Assembly (NCBI RefSeq): GCF_026544205.1
Contig: NZ_JALNUI010000003.1
Coordinates: 116,222 to 180,221, forward strand
Source of the DNA: Curtobacterium sp. GC_Cur_3
GTDB lineage: Bacteria > Actinomycetota > Actinomycetes > Actinomycetales > Microbacteriaceae
Reading direction: 5' to 3'
DNA: 64,000 nt
Made by a program: the position numbers and the translations under genes. Below, in pieces: positions 1 to 8,862 of this stretch; position 1 is the stretch's first letter, and every line of letters starts with the position of its first letter. The notes under the pieces are model-generated. The model was not told where the DNA came from. It did no database searches and worked only from the letters and a program-made list of their open reading frames with translations.

Positions 1-450
1 CTCACGGCTGGTGGGGTCGGCGTCTGCGGCGGCCACCGTCGGCTGGATCTCGGTCACCGCTCCGCCGAACACCGGCCGCTCGGACGAGTTGGCGTGGCGG
101 CCCTGCTCGTCGACGTAGACGGCCTTCGACGAGACGAACACCGTCGAGCCGACGTCGGGCAGGTAGGGGAGGAGCTGGGCGGCATCGTCACGGGTGAGCC
201 CGACGGTGTCGACGAGCAGGTCGGCACCGGGGCGGAGGAGCTCACGGAGCACGGTCGTGTCACGGCGGTCCCCGGGGACGAACGTGGCTCCCGTGGCCGT
301 CAGGGCGTCGGCTGCTGGACCCCCGTGGCGTGCGACGACGTCGACCTGCCAGTCGTCGCCGCCTCGGCCGGAGCTGGCACGGAGTTCACGGACGACGGCC
401 GAGCCGATGCCGCCCGTGCCGCCGAGGACCACTGCGCGTCTGGTGCTCAT
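1..450 (-). CDS. NAD(P)-binding epimerase/reductase, 3' part cut by window edge
   Basis: The reading frame starts with an ATG at 450 and stays open to the window edge, giving the first 150 residues of a longer protein. Residues 6–17 form a Rossmann dinucleotide-binding loop (VVLGGTGGIGSA). The later stretch VFVSSKAVY (about residues 103–111) is the beta-strand that in extended SDR proteins leads to the active site. Family knowledge puts such proteins at 280–330 residues acting on nucleotide sugars or similar substrates; the substrate cannot be read from this fragment. It lies 62 bp downstream of the sulfurtransferase stop and runs the same way, so the two may be co-transcribed. Confidence 0.75.
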   Translation of the reverse strand, partial: MSTRRAVVLGGTGGIGSAVVRELRASSGRGGDDWQVDVVARHGGPAADALTATGATFVPGDRRDTTVLRELLRPGADLLVDTVGLTRDDAAQLLPYLPDVGSTVFVSSKAVYVDEQGRHANSSERPVFGGAVTEIQPTVAAADADPTSRE

Positions 451-512
451 GCCGCCCAACCTAGTGGCGTGCGGGGACCTGGTCGTGCCCGGCCGGGCGG
501 TGGGCGTTCCGG

Positions 513-1370
513 TCAGGAGGCGATGGGCTCCGGCTCGCGGCGCCACCAGTCCGCCAGCGACCCGTCGTACACCTGCACGTGGTCGTGCCCGAGGACCGTC
601 AGGGCCAGGGCGTCCACGCACGCGGCACTGCCGACGCCGCAGTAGGTGACGATCTCGTCGGCGGCGAGCACCGGAGCGAAGACGTCCGCGAGTGCCGCGC
701 GGCGGCGGAGCGCGTTGGAGTCCTGGTCGATGACGTGCCCGAGCGTGATCGGGGTCGTCCCCGGGACCAGCGGCGGGTGGTCCTGCCCGAGGACGGTGTC
801 GTCGGCCGCCAGCACCAGGGCTGCGGGCTGAGAGCCGTCGACCGCACGCTCGACCCGGCCGCGGTCGGCCCAGAGCGGCCGTTCCTCTCCCGCGAAGAAC
901 GCGTCGGCGGCGTCCACCGGGCGGTTCTTGAGGCTGCCGATGCGCACCGGACGGCCTTCGTCCCGCCACTTCACGAAGCCGCCGTCGAGCACGGCGACGT
1001 CGTCGAAGCCGAACGAGCGGAAGATCCACCAGAGGCGGGCGGACCACTCGCCCACGCTGTCGTCGTAGATCACGACCGTCGCGGTGTTCGTGATGCCGAG
1101 GGCCCGTGCCGCGCGCTCGAAGAGCTCCGCCGACGGCCGCGTGAAGGGCAGGTCGGCGTCGGGCGTGGAGAAGTCCGTGACGAGGTCGGCGTACCGGGCG
1201 CCGGGGACGTGTCCGTGCTGCTCGTAGGAGTCCTGCGCGGTGCTCCAGGTCATGGCGCGTCCGACCCCCGCGGTGTGCACGGAGGCGTCGAGCACGACGA
1301 GCTCGTCCGCCCCGAGGTGGTCTGCGAGCCACTGCGTCGACACGAGCGGGGAGGTCAGGACGGAGGGCAT
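513..1370 (-). CDS. Two-domain sulfurtransferase (rhodanese / 3-mercaptopyruvate type)
   Basis: A 285-residue protein with two rhodanese domains: an inactive N-terminal one (about 1–140, with HVPGARYAD and VAVLDGG) and a C-terminal one carrying the active-site loop CGVGSAA, whose cysteine is residue 244. The family moves sulfane sulfur from thiosulfate or 3-mercaptopyruvate to cyanide or thiols in the cytoplasm. The longer reading frame to 1898 runs through repeats and is not believed. The ATG at 1370 is chosen because the protein then aligns with the family N-terminus and a TATCGT box (1378–1383, minus strand) stands 7 nt upstream, the leaderless pattern used across this window. Substrate preference is not certain. 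Confidence 0.88.
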   Translation of the reverse strand: MPSVLTSPLVSTQWLADHLGADELVVLDASVHTAGVGRAMTWSTAQDSYEQHGHVPGARYADLVTDFSTPDADLPFTRPSAELFERAARALGITNTATVVIYDDSVGEWSARLWWIFRSFGFDDVAVLDGGFVKWRDEGRPVRIGSLKNRPVDAADAFFAGEERPLWADRGRVERAVDGSQPAALVLAADDTVLGQDHPPLVPGTTPITLGHVIDQDSNALRRRAALADVFAPVLAADEIVTYCGVGSAACVDALALTVLGHDHVQVYDGSLADWWRREPEPIAS

Positions 1371-1482
1371 GGGTCCGACGATAATGCGGACCCCTGACGC
1401 GACCCCGAGGATCAGCAACAATGCGCAATGCATGGGCTGTGTGGCGCCTGTGGGGGAGTGGGCCGTGGGGCGCGCCACCTGT

Positions 1483-1868
1483 CGACTCGGAACGACAACA
1501 TCGCTGTCGTACGACAGCGGTCGTGTCGTGCCGAGTCGGCGATGGGCGGCGGGCGGCGAGTGGCGGGCGGCCGGTGGGCGGACGGCTGCCGAGCGGGCCC
1601 TCGACGATTGGACGGCGGCCCACCGCGGGACTTGAGCGACAACGTCGATGTCGTACGACAGCGGTCGTGTCGTTCCGAGTCCGCGATGGGCGGCCCGTGG
1701 GCAGACGGAGGCGTGGCGTGGGACTCGAGCGACAACGTCGATGTCGTACGACAGCGGTCGTGTCGTGCCGAGTCGGCGATGGGCGGCCCGTGGGCGGACG
1801 GCGGCGTGGCACGGGACTCGAGCGACAACCTCGATGTCGTACGACAGCGCTCGTGTCGTTCCGAGTCG
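1483..1868. repeat. Family D: four tandem 56-bp palindromes
   Basis: Four near-identical 56-bp imperfect palindromes lie at 1483–1538, 1627–1682, 1720–1775 and 1813–1868, each centred on TCGTACGA. In the first copy the core GCTGTCGTACGACAGC is perfect and the outer 15-bp arms match at 14 positions. Copies 2–4 repeat every 93 bp with near-identical 37-bp spacers; copy 1 is 144 bp from copy 2. The array fills most of the 587-bp gene-free gap (1371–1957) upstream of the sulfurtransferase and downstream of the MFS gene. Frames reading through it only reflect the 93-bp (31-codon) period. Function unknown. Confidence 0.9.
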
Positions 1869-1957
1869 GGCGGGGCGCTGAGTCGGACGCCCCCACACAC
1901 GGACAGCCCGCCCGACCGGAGTCGAGCGGGCTGTCCGCCGTGCGAGTGGTGCGACCG

Positions 1958-3499
1958 CTAGTGCGCCGCGACCGGGACGCTGCCCGTGGCGTTCGCGGCG
2001 AGGTGCGCGAGCTTCTCGAGGCGGACGCTCTGCCGGTTGATGAGCAGTCCACTGGCGATCGCGACGAGCACGAGCACACCGGCCGAGATGCCGAACGCCG
2101 CGTGGTAGCCGTCGAGCGTGGCCTGGGCCTGCTGCAGCTTGGTCGGGGCGGCGGACAGTCCGGTGAGGCTGTTCTTCACGACGTCGGCGAAGATCGTCGA
2201 CAGCAGCGCGGTGCCGATCGAGCCACCGATCTGCTGCATGGTGTTCACCGTCGCCGAGGCCACGCCGGCGTCGGCGCGGGCCACACCGGTCGTCGCGGTG
2301 TTCATCGCGGACGAGAAGATCGTGCCCATGCCGAGCCCGATGACGATGAGCGCCGGCAGGACGGTGCCCGCGTAGGAGCTGTCCAGGTCGGTGCGGAGCA
2401 GCAGCAGGAGCCCGGTCGCGGCGACGAGGCCGCCGGCGAAGATCAGGACCTTCGGGCCGACGCGGGGCAGCAGACGGCCACCGATCTGCGTGGCGGAGAT
2501 CATGATCGACAGCGGCATCGGCAGGAACGCCAGGCCGGTCTGCAGCGCCGAGAAGCCGAGGGTCTGCTCGAGGTAGTAGGTCAGGAACAGGAAGATCCCG
2601 AACATGCCGATGGCCACGAGGCCGATCGCGACGAACGAACCGCCGCGGTCACGGTCGAGCACGACGCGCAGGGGCAGCAGCGGGTGCGCGACGCGGGTCT
2701 CGATGAAGACGAAGGCCGCGATCAGCACGACACCGACGGCGAGCATCGCGATCGTGACGGGGTCGTCCCAGCCGTTGGTCTCGGCGTTCGAGAAGCCGTA
2801 GACGACACCGACCAGCCCGAGGGTGATCGTGACGACGCCGAGGACGTCGATGCGGGGACGGTCGGCCTTCGGGGGCTTCACCATGAAGACCAGCGCGCCG
2901 ATGACACCGAGGACGGCGAAGACGACGTTGACGTAGAGGCACCAGCGCCACGAGGTGTACTCGGTCAGGACGCCGCCGAGCAGCAGGCCGATGGCCGCAC
3001 CGGAGCCGGCGATCGAGCCGAAGATGCCGAACGCACGACCGCGCTCCTTCGGGTCACGGAAGGTCGTGGTGAGCATGCCGAGCGCGGACGGGGCCAGCAG
3101 TGCACCGAAGGCACCCTGCAGGGCGCGGGCGGCGACGAGCAGGCCGAAGGAGTCGGCGAGCCCGCCGAGCACCGAGGCGACGGCGAAGCCGACCAGCCCG
3201 ATGATGAAGGTGTTCTTGCGACCGAAGAGGTCACCGAGGCGACCGCCGAGCAGCAGCAGGGAGCCGAACGCGAGCGAGTACGCCGTGACGACCCACTGTC
3301 GCTGGTCCGTGCCGAAGCCGAGGTCCTGCTGTGCCGAGGGGAGCGCGATGTTCACGATCGTCGCGTCGAGCACGACCATGAGCTGCGCGAGGGCGATGAC
3401 CGCCAGGGTGATCCAGCGGTGGTCCTTGCGGGGTGCGGCAGCACCGGGCGTCGCGGGCGCCGAACCGGTGGGTGCGGGCGCTGTCTGTTCTGCCGTCAC
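1958..3499 (-). CDS. MFS drug efflux transporter, DHA2 (14-TM, EmrB/QacA-like)
   Basis: A 513-residue integral membrane protein. After a Pro/Ala-rich cytoplasmic N-terminus the first helix carries LDATIVNIALP, typical of the DHA2 group. Motif A (GGRLGDLFGRK, near residue 80) and antiporter motif C (GAAIGLLLGGVL) are present, and hydrophobic segments are consistent with 14 helices. Family members expel drugs, dyes or antibiotics in exchange for protons; the substrate is not readable. The start is GTG at 3499 with AAGGAGG 7 nt upstream. It is divergent from a TetR gene and shares a perfect palindrome with it (3570–3596), so repression relieved by the pumped compound is the likely control. Confidence 0.92.
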   Translation of the reverse strand: MTAEQTAPAPTGSAPATPGAAAPRKDHRWITLAVIALAQLMVVLDATIVNIALPSAQQDLGFGTDQRQWVVTAYSLAFGSLLLLGGRLGDLFGRKNTFIIGLVGFAVASVLGGLADSFGLLVAARALQGAFGALLAPSALGMLTTTFRDPKERGRAFGIFGSIAGSGAAIGLLLGGVLTEYTSWRWCLYVNVVFAVLGVIGALVFMVKPPKADRPRIDVLGVVTITLGLVGVVYGFSNAETNGWDDPVTIAMLAVGVVLIAAFVFIETRVAHPLLPLRVVLDRDRGGSFVAIGLVAIGMFGIFLFLTYYLEQTLGFSALQTGLAFLPMPLSIMISATQIGGRLLPRVGPKVLIFAGGLVAATGLLLLLRTDLDSSYAGTVLPALIVIGLGMGTIFSSAMNTATTGVARADAGVASATVNTMQQIGGSIGTALLSTIFADVVKNSLTGLSAAPTKLQQAQATLDGYHAAFGISAGVLVLVAIASGLLINRQSVRLEKLAHLAANATGSVPVAAH

Positions 3500-3569
3500 G
3501 GCAGGCCTCCTTCGAGAAGGGGTGGAGGGTGTTCGCAGCGCGCACCGTCGGGCACTGTAATGATGTGGT

Positions 3570-3596
3570 GGAACCGGATGCCAGGCATCCGGTTCC
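3570..3596. promoter_or_regulatory. Perfect 27-bp palindrome, probable TetR operator
   Basis: Two perfect 13-bp arms (GGAACCGGATGCC and its reverse complement) flank a single A at 3583. The centre is 84 bp from the MFS start and 83 bp from the TetR start, so one bound dimer could cover both promoters. Perfect symmetry between a divergent pump and a TetR gene is the classic autorepressor layout. Confidence 0.8.
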
Positions 3597-3665
3597 GCCT
3601 ACTGTAGACCAAAACGGAGCGAGTGCATCCGCTTGTTCCCAGAAAGTTCAACTACGGTCGAGGAC

Positions 3666-4325
3666 GTGAGCATCACCGATCAGCACGCCGACCTCGAGCG
3701 GCCCCTCCGAGCCGACGCGGCACGCAACCGCGAGCTGATCCTGCAGACAGCTCGCAAGTGCTTCGCGGAGCGTGGGCTGTCGGTGACGCTGAACGACATC
3801 GCGCACGAAGCCGGCGTCGGCGTCGGCACCGTGTACCGCCGCTTCGCGGACAAGGACTCCCTGATCGAGGCCCTCCTCGCGACGAAGTTCGACGCCATGA
3901 ACACCGCCGCCGAGCGCGCCGCAGAGGAGATCGACCCGCGTGAGGCGCTCCGCCTGTACCTGATGGGCGTGTTCGAGTTCCGCGCCAGGGACCGAGCCCT
4001 CGCCGATGCGATCATCCGCGCCGGCAAGGCACGACCGTCGATCGTGCAGGAGCGCGACCGCCTGGAACGCCAGGTCAGCGCGATCATCGGTCGGGCACGG
4101 GATGCCGGCGTCGTCCGGGCCGGCTTCGACTACCGCGACCTGCCGATGCTCACCACAATGATCGGCGCGGTGGCCGACGCAACCCGTGCGCACGACCCCG
4201 ACGCCTGGCGCCGCTACGCCAAGGTCGTCATCGACGGCGTCCTGCCCCCGACGCACCCGGACGGCATGCTCGGCGATCCGCTCGACCGCGAGACCATCGA
4301 GCGCGCGCTGCACGCCCAGTCCTGA
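3666..4325 (+). CDS. TetR-family repressor of the adjacent MFS pump
   Basis: A 219-residue regulator. The N-terminal helix-turn-helix spans roughly residues 18–65 (RELILQTARKCFAERG…LNDIAHEAGVGVGTVYRRF), followed by a ligand-binding alpha-helical domain. The GTG at 3666 preceded by GAGG is preferred over an upstream frame opening at 3633, because family members begin shortly before the first helix. Divergent placement and the shared palindrome point to local control of the DHA2 pump. The resemblance of the HTH to AcrR/TetR proteins is clear; the inducer is unknown. Confidence 0.9.
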   Translation: MSITDQHADLERPLRADAARNRELILQTARKCFAERGLSVTLNDIAHEAGVGVGTVYRRFADKDSLIEALLATKFDAMNTAAERAAEEIDPREALRLYLMGVFEFRARDRALADAIIRAGKARPSIVQERDRLERQVSAIIGRARDAGVVRAGFDYRDLPMLTTMIGAVADATRAHDPDAWRRYAKVVIDGVLPPTHPDGMLGDPLDRETIERALHAQS

Positions 4326-4657
4326 CTGGTCACGACACACCGCTCATGACCGCCGGCGCCCGCCGCCATCGGGCTCCCGACTGGTCAGGACGCACCGCTC
4401 ACGTCCGCCGACCGGTCGAGAACCGTCGGCTCAGGCGCGCCGAACCGACGGTTCGTGACCACTCGCGCACAGCGGGCCGGGTGTCGTGACCGCTCGGCAC
4501 CCGCCGGACTGGGCCCACGCCGCCGGTTCCGGACCGACGCGCCAGCGGCGGGCCGGCCGTGTCGGTGGGGAGAGGCCCGTGGCGGCCTGGCACCGAGCCT
4601 CCCGTCCGGTGGTGGTCCGGACCAGCGCGACCAGCACGACCAGCGAGACCAGCCCGC
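4326..4657. other. Convergent gap with direct repeat, hairpin and half A element
   Basis: This 332-bp gap separates the convergent tetR and mannosyltransferase genes. It holds two diverged copies of a 33-bp segment starting GACTGGTCA, at 4324 and 4379. A perfect 10-bp stem follows (GAACCGTCGG 4420–4429 with its complement 4445–4454), and then a right-half family A repeat (CACCGAGCCTCCCGTCCG, 4591–4608). The hairpin could end transcription from either side but has no U-run. No gene is seen. Confidence 0.55.
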
Positions 4658-6289
4658 CTACAACCAGCTCGGCAGCCAGTAGTGCGACCGGACGAAGTCC
4701 CACGGCACCTGCAGCGCCGTCCACATCGGGTACCAGTACGCCGTGGCGAGCAGCACCACCCCGAGGTACACGCCGATCCACACGATCGCCCTGGTCCGTC
4801 GGGGTCGTGGGTCCTCCCGGGACCCGAGCAGCACCCCGATGACGGCGGCCAGGGCCATCACCATGTAGGGCTCGAACGCGATCGTGTAGAACTGGAAGAC
4901 CGTCCGGTCGACGTAGAGCAGCCAGGGCAGGTACCCGGCGCCGACGCCCATCGCGACGAAGCCGTACTCCCACCGGCGGCGCAGCACGAACAGCACCAGC
5001 AGCGCGATCACGGCGGCCACCGACGGGTACCAGATGAACGGGTCCGCGATGCCCGTGATCGCCGCCCCGCAGCGGGTGGTCGCACAGCCGGACTCCCCGG
5101 CGTTCGTGCCGACGTAGTACATCGACGTGGGCCGCTGCATGAGCATCCAGAGCAGCGGGTTCGCCTGGTACGAGTGCGGCGTGTGCAGGCCGATGTTGAA
5201 GCCGTAGATCTCCGACTGGTAGTGCCACCAGTTCTGCACGCTGTCCGGCACCCACGACAGCACGCCCCGCCATCGCTGCCCGCCGGACGCGATCCACTGG
5301 CGGTCCCAGCCGTCCTTCGACACGAACCAGCCGGTCCACGACACGACGTAGGTGACCGCGGCGATCGGCACGGTGAGCAGGAACGACACGGGGGCCTGCT
5401 GCAGGAACGCACTCGAGGTCCAGAACTCGATGCCTGCCCGCTTCCGCAGCATCATGTCGACGAGCACGGAGTACACGGCGAAGAACGCCAGGAAGTACAT
5501 GCCCGTCCACTTCGTGCTGGTCGCGAGCCCGAGCGCCAGCCCCATCGCGAGCAGCCACGGACGCCACCAGAGCACCGGACCCCACAGGGTGTCGCGGCCG
5601 GCGGCGACGCGCGCGGCCACCCATCGGTCCAGCCGCCGTTCCGTCCACCGCCGGTCGAGCAGCAGCGCGCCGAAGCCGAGCAGCACGAAGAACGTCACGA
5701 TGCCGTCGAGCAGCGTCACGCGGGACATCACGATCGCCTGGCCGTCGACCGCCATGAACCCGCCAGCGAGCGTGCCGACGAGCGTCGACCGGAACAACGA
5801 CCGGGCGATCACGGCGACGAGGAACACGGTGGCGATGCCGAGCACCGCGACGGCGAAGCGCCAGCCGAAGGAGTTGTCCGGGCCGAACAGCAGCATGCCG
5901 AGCCCGATGAGGTACTTGCCGAGCGGGGGGTGCGCGATGAACTCCGCGGCACTCGAGAAGATGTCGGTCTGCCCGTCGGTGAACCGCTGGTCGGTCGTCG
6001 GGCTCGTCTGATCGGTCGGATTCGCCGGCCAGGTGCCCTCGTAGCCCAGGTGGACGATTGACCAGCCGTCCTTGACGTAGTAGGTCTCGTCGAAGACCAA
6101 CGCGTGCGGGCGCCCGAGGTCGATCAGGCGCAACAGCGCAGCGAGCACGGTGACCGCGATCGGTCCGCCCCAGCGCCACGCGGCGAGCCGCCAGCCGACC
6201 GACAGCAGCCGGCCCCACCAGTCGTCGAGACGCGACCCGCGGGCGACGTCGGGCGCAGAGGAGGGCGCGTCGGCCAGGTCCGTGGTCAC
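4658..6289 (-). CDS. Dolichyl-phosphate-mannose–protein mannosyltransferase (PMT, GT39)
   Basis: A 543-residue polytopic membrane enzyme. The first extracytoplasmic loop has the GT39 acidic pair in VFDETYYVKD, and HPPLGKYLI plus SRVTLLDG follow the PMT pattern. Actinobacterial PMT transfers mannose from polyprenyl-phosphate to Ser/Thr of exported proteins at the membrane. I chose the GTG at 6289: a TAGGAT box lies at 6297–6302 on the minus strand, exactly 7 nt upstream, as for a leaderless transcript; an upstream ATG at 6316 would lie before this box. It is divergent from rsmI, only 53 bp away, an arrangement frequent in actinobacteria. Confidence 0.9.
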   Translation of the reverse strand: MTTDLADAPSSAPDVARGSRLDDWWGRLLSVGWRLAAWRWGGPIAVTVLAALLRLIDLGRPHALVFDETYYVKDGWSIVHLGYEGTWPANPTDQTSPTTDQRFTDGQTDIFSSAAEFIAHPPLGKYLIGLGMLLFGPDNSFGWRFAVAVLGIATVFLVAVIARSLFRSTLVGTLAGGFMAVDGQAIVMSRVTLLDGIVTFFVLLGFGALLLDRRWTERRLDRWVAARVAAGRDTLWGPVLWWRPWLLAMGLALGLATSTKWTGMYFLAFFAVYSVLVDMMLRKRAGIEFWTSSAFLQQAPVSFLLTVPIAAVTYVVSWTGWFVSKDGWDRQWIASGGQRWRGVLSWVPDSVQNWWHYQSEIYGFNIGLHTPHSYQANPLLWMLMQRPTSMYYVGTNAGESGCATTRCGAAITGIADPFIWYPSVAAVIALLVLFVLRRRWEYGFVAMGVGAGYLPWLLYVDRTVFQFYTIAFEPYMVMALAAVIGVLLGSREDPRPRRTRAIVWIGVYLGVVLLATAYWYPMWTALQVPWDFVRSHYWLPSWL

Positions 6290-6342
6290 CCGCACGATCC
6301 TACGGATGCGGCGCATGCGCTCGCTGCGACGACAATGGGGCT

Positions 6343-7164
6343 GTGATCGTGCTCGCAGCAACTCCCATCGGCAACCTCGGCGACGCGTCGCGCCGACTCG
6401 TCGAGACCCTCTCGAACGCCACGGTCGTGGCCGCGGAGGACACCCGCACCGCGATCCACCTGATGCGGGCCCTCGGGATCGAGAACCGCCCGCGGCTCAT
6501 CCCGCTGCACGAGCACAACGAACGGGCCCGCGCCGCCGAGGTCGTCGAGCTCGCCCGGGACGCCGACGTGGTCGTGCTGACCGACGCCGGCATGCCCGCC
6601 ATCAGCGACCCGGGATTCCCCCTCGTCGAGGCAGCAGCCGCGGCCGGCGTGACCGTGACCGCGCTCCCGGGTCCCTCGGCGGTGCTCATGGCGCTCGCCG
6701 TCTCGGGCCTGCCGACCGACCGCTTCACCTTCGAGGGCTTCCCCACGCGGAAGCAGGGGGAGCGCCGCCGGGTCTTCGAGGCCCTGGCGGGGGAGCAGCG
6801 GACCATGGTCTTCTTCGAGTCGCCGCACCGGCTCGCCGACACGCTCGCGGACATGGCCGCCGCGTTCGGGGACGACCGCCGCGGTGTCGTCTGCCGTGAG
6901 CTCACGAAGCTCTACGAGGAGGTCAAGCGGGACTCGCTCGCCGGGCTCGCCGCCTGGGCTGCCGAGGGCGTCCGCGGGGAGATCTGCGTCGTCGTCGCCG
7001 GTGCGTCCGCCTCGGATGACGTCGTCTCGATCGAGGACGGCGTCCGCCTGGTCCTCGAACGCGTCGCCGCCGGCACCCGCATGAAGGAGGCATCCGCGGC
7101 CGTCGCGGACGCGACCGGGCTCTCCAAGCGCGACCTGTACGAAGGCGCGCTCGCCGCGCGGTAG
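6343..7164 (+). CDS. rsmI: 16S rRNA (cytidine-1402 2'-O)-methyltransferase RsmI
   Basis: A 273-residue SAM-dependent tetrapyrrole-methylase-fold enzyme. The N-terminus LAATPIGNLGDAS, the central EDTRTA and LTDAGMPAISDPG motifs, and FFESPHRL are hallmarks of RsmI. With RsmH it methylates C1402 in the ribosomal P-site. The GTG start at 6343 is supported by a GACAAT box at 6331–6336, 6 nt upstream. Length matches the family. A strong hairpin (7178–7221) follows the stop. Confidence 0.95.
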   Translation: MIVLAATPIGNLGDASRRLVETLSNATVVAAEDTRTAIHLMRALGIENRPRLIPLHEHNERARAAEVVELARDADVVVLTDAGMPAISDPGFPLVEAAAAAGVTVTALPGPSAVLMALAVSGLPTDRFTFEGFPTRKQGERRRVFEALAGEQRTMVFFESPHRLADTLADMAAAFGDDRRGVVCRELTKLYEEVKRDSLAGLAAWAAEGVRGEICVVVAGASASDDVVSIEDGVRLVLERVAAGTRMKEASAAVADATGLSKRDLYEGALAAR

Positions 7165-7177
7165 TCGCGAGCACGAC

Positions 7178-7221
7178 CGGACGGGAGGCTCGGTGCGGGC
7201 CCGCCACGAGCCTCCCGTCCG
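7178..7221. repeat. Family A palindrome, copy A1
   Basis: Perfect 15-bp arms (7178–7192 and 7207–7221) with core GGACGGGAGGCTCG enclose a loop that can also pair. It lies between rsmI and metG and could end rsmI transcripts, but no U-run follows. Related copies are at 15089, 34636, 43130, 46628 and 55457. Confidence 0.85.
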
Positions 7222-7284
7222 ACTTCTCCACAGGCCGGTGCCGGTCGCGTCATGCGGGGAGCCCGCGCCCGTAGGATGGTCCGC

Positions 7285-8862
7285 ATGTCCGACGGGTCCT
7301 CGTTCAGCATCACCACGCCGATCTTCTACGTGAACGACGTGCCCCACATCGGGCACGCCTACACCGAGGTCGCCGCCGACGTCCTCGCGCGGTGGCACCG
7401 CCAGCGCGGCGACGACACCTGGCTGCTCACGGGCACCGACGAGCACGGGCAGAAGATCCTGCGCACCGCCTCGGCGAACGACGTCTCCCCGCAGGAGTGG
7501 GCCGACCGCCTGGTCACGGACGCCTGGAAGCCGCTGCTCGACACCGTCGACATCGCCAACGACGACTTCATCCGCACCACCGACGCACGGCACGAGCGCG
7601 GCGTGACCGCGTTCCTGCAGAAGCTCCACGACGACGGCTTCATCTACGCCGGCGAGTTCGAGGGCTTCTACTGCGTGGGGTGTGAGGAGTACAAGCAGCC
7701 GAGCGACCTGGTGCCCGGCACCGGCGCGTACGAGGGCCAGCAGGTCTGCGCGATCCACTCCATCCCGGTGGAGGTCCTGGCGGAGCGCAACTACTTCTTC
7801 CGGATGTCCGACTTCGAGCAGCGGCTGCTCGACCTCTACGAGTCGAACCCCGAGTTCATCCAGCCCGAGAGCGTCCGCAACGAGATCGTCTCCTTCGTCA
7901 AGCAGGGCCTGCGCGACCTCTCCATCTCGCGGTCCAGCTTCGACTGGGGCATCAAGATCCCGTGGGACCACGACCACGTGCTCTACGTGTGGTTCGACGC
8001 CCTGCTCAACTACGTCACGGCGCTCGGCTACGGCAGCGACGACGACGAGGCCTTCCGGCGCCTGTGGCCGAGCGTGCACGTCGTCGGCAAGGACATCGCC
8101 CGGTTCCACGCGGTGATCTGGCCCGCGATGCTCATGGCCGCCGGGCTCCCGGTGCCCAAGCGCGTCTTCGGCCACGGCTGGCTGCTCGTCGGCGGCGAGA
8201 AGATGTCGAAGTCGAAGCTCACCGGCATCGCGCCGTCGGAGATCACCGACACGTTCGGGTCCGACGCCTTCCGCTACTACTTCCTCCGCGCCATCACCTT
8301 CGGGCAGGACGGCAACTTCTCGTGGGAGGACATCTCCGCCCGCTACCAGGCCGAGCTCGCGAACGGATTCGGCAACCTGGCGTCGCGCATCCTCGCGATG
8401 CTGCAGAAGTACTTCGACGGCGCCGTGCCGTCGCGCGGTGCACTCGCTCCGTCCGACGTCGCGATCGACGACCTGGCGCGGTCGGTCACCGAGCGCGCCG
8501 ACGCGGCGATCGAGTCCTTCGCGCCGCACGACGCCATCGCGACCACATGGGAGCTCGTCGACGCGCTGAACGGGTACATCACCGAGCAGCAGCCATGGGC
8601 GCTGGCGAAGGACGATGCCCAGCGGGAGCGCCTCGGCACCGTGCTGACCACCGCCCTGCGCGGTCTCGGGACGGTCGCGGTGCTGGTCTCCCCGGTGATG
8701 CCGAAGGCCACCGCGAAGCTCTGGGCCTCCATCGGCGCCGGCGGGACGATCGACGAGCAGCGGGTCGACCGCGCGTTCGACTGGCAGGGCGCCGACCAGG
8801 TGACGCCGCTGGAGTCCGGACTCTTCCCGCGCATCGAGCAGGCGGAACAGGGCGCAGCGTGA
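7285..8862 (+). CDS. metG: Methionyl-tRNA synthetase
   Basis: A 525-residue class I aminoacyl-tRNA synthetase. The HIGH signature is intact at residues 21–24 (DVPHIGHAY) and KMSKS at 306–310. Length fits the short actinobacterial form without the C-terminal tRNA-binding appendix. A single CVGC pair stands in the connective peptide. It charges tRNA-Met for initiation and elongation. The ATG at 7285 has a TAGGAT box at 7272–7277, 7 nt upstream, so the message is probably leaderless. The stop overlaps the tatD start by 4 nt, making metG–tatD–rsmA one coupled operon. Confidence 0.97.
   Translation: MSDGSSFSITTPIFYVNDVPHIGHAYTEVAADVLARWHRQRGDDTWLLTGTDEHGQKILRTASANDVSPQEWADRLVTDAWKPLLDTVDIANDDFIRTTDARHERGVTAFLQKLHDDGFIYAGEFEGFYCVGCEEYKQPSDLVPGTGAYEGQQVCAIHSIPVEVLAERNYFFRMSDFEQRLLDLYESNPEFIQPESVRNEIVSFVKQGLRDLSISRSSFDWGIKIPWDHDHVLYVWFDALLNYVTALGYGSDDDEAFRRLWPSVHVVGKDIARFHAVIWPAMLMAAGLPVPKRVFGHGWLLVGGEKMSKSKLTGIAPSEITDTFGSDAFRYYFLRAITFGQDGNFSWEDISARYQAELANGFGNLASRILAMLQKYFDGAVPSRGALAPSDVAIDDLARSVTERADAAIESFAPHDAIATTWELVDALNGYITEQQPWALAKDDAQRERLGTVLTTALRGLGTVAVLVSPVMPKATAKLWASIGAGGTIDEQRVDRAFDWQGADQVTPLESGLFPRIEQAEQGAA

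Noticed and set aside
1483..1868. Possible CRISPR array (repeat plus 37-bp spacer)
   Set aside because: The spacers of units 2–4 are nearly the same sequence, the palindromes are 56 bp, and no cas gene is present.
1421..3607. 728-codon open frame antisense to the MFS gene
   Set aside because: It is made of Arg/Asp/Glu-rich shadow sequence of the opposite strand and begins in the family D repeats; the MFS protein has clear family motifs.
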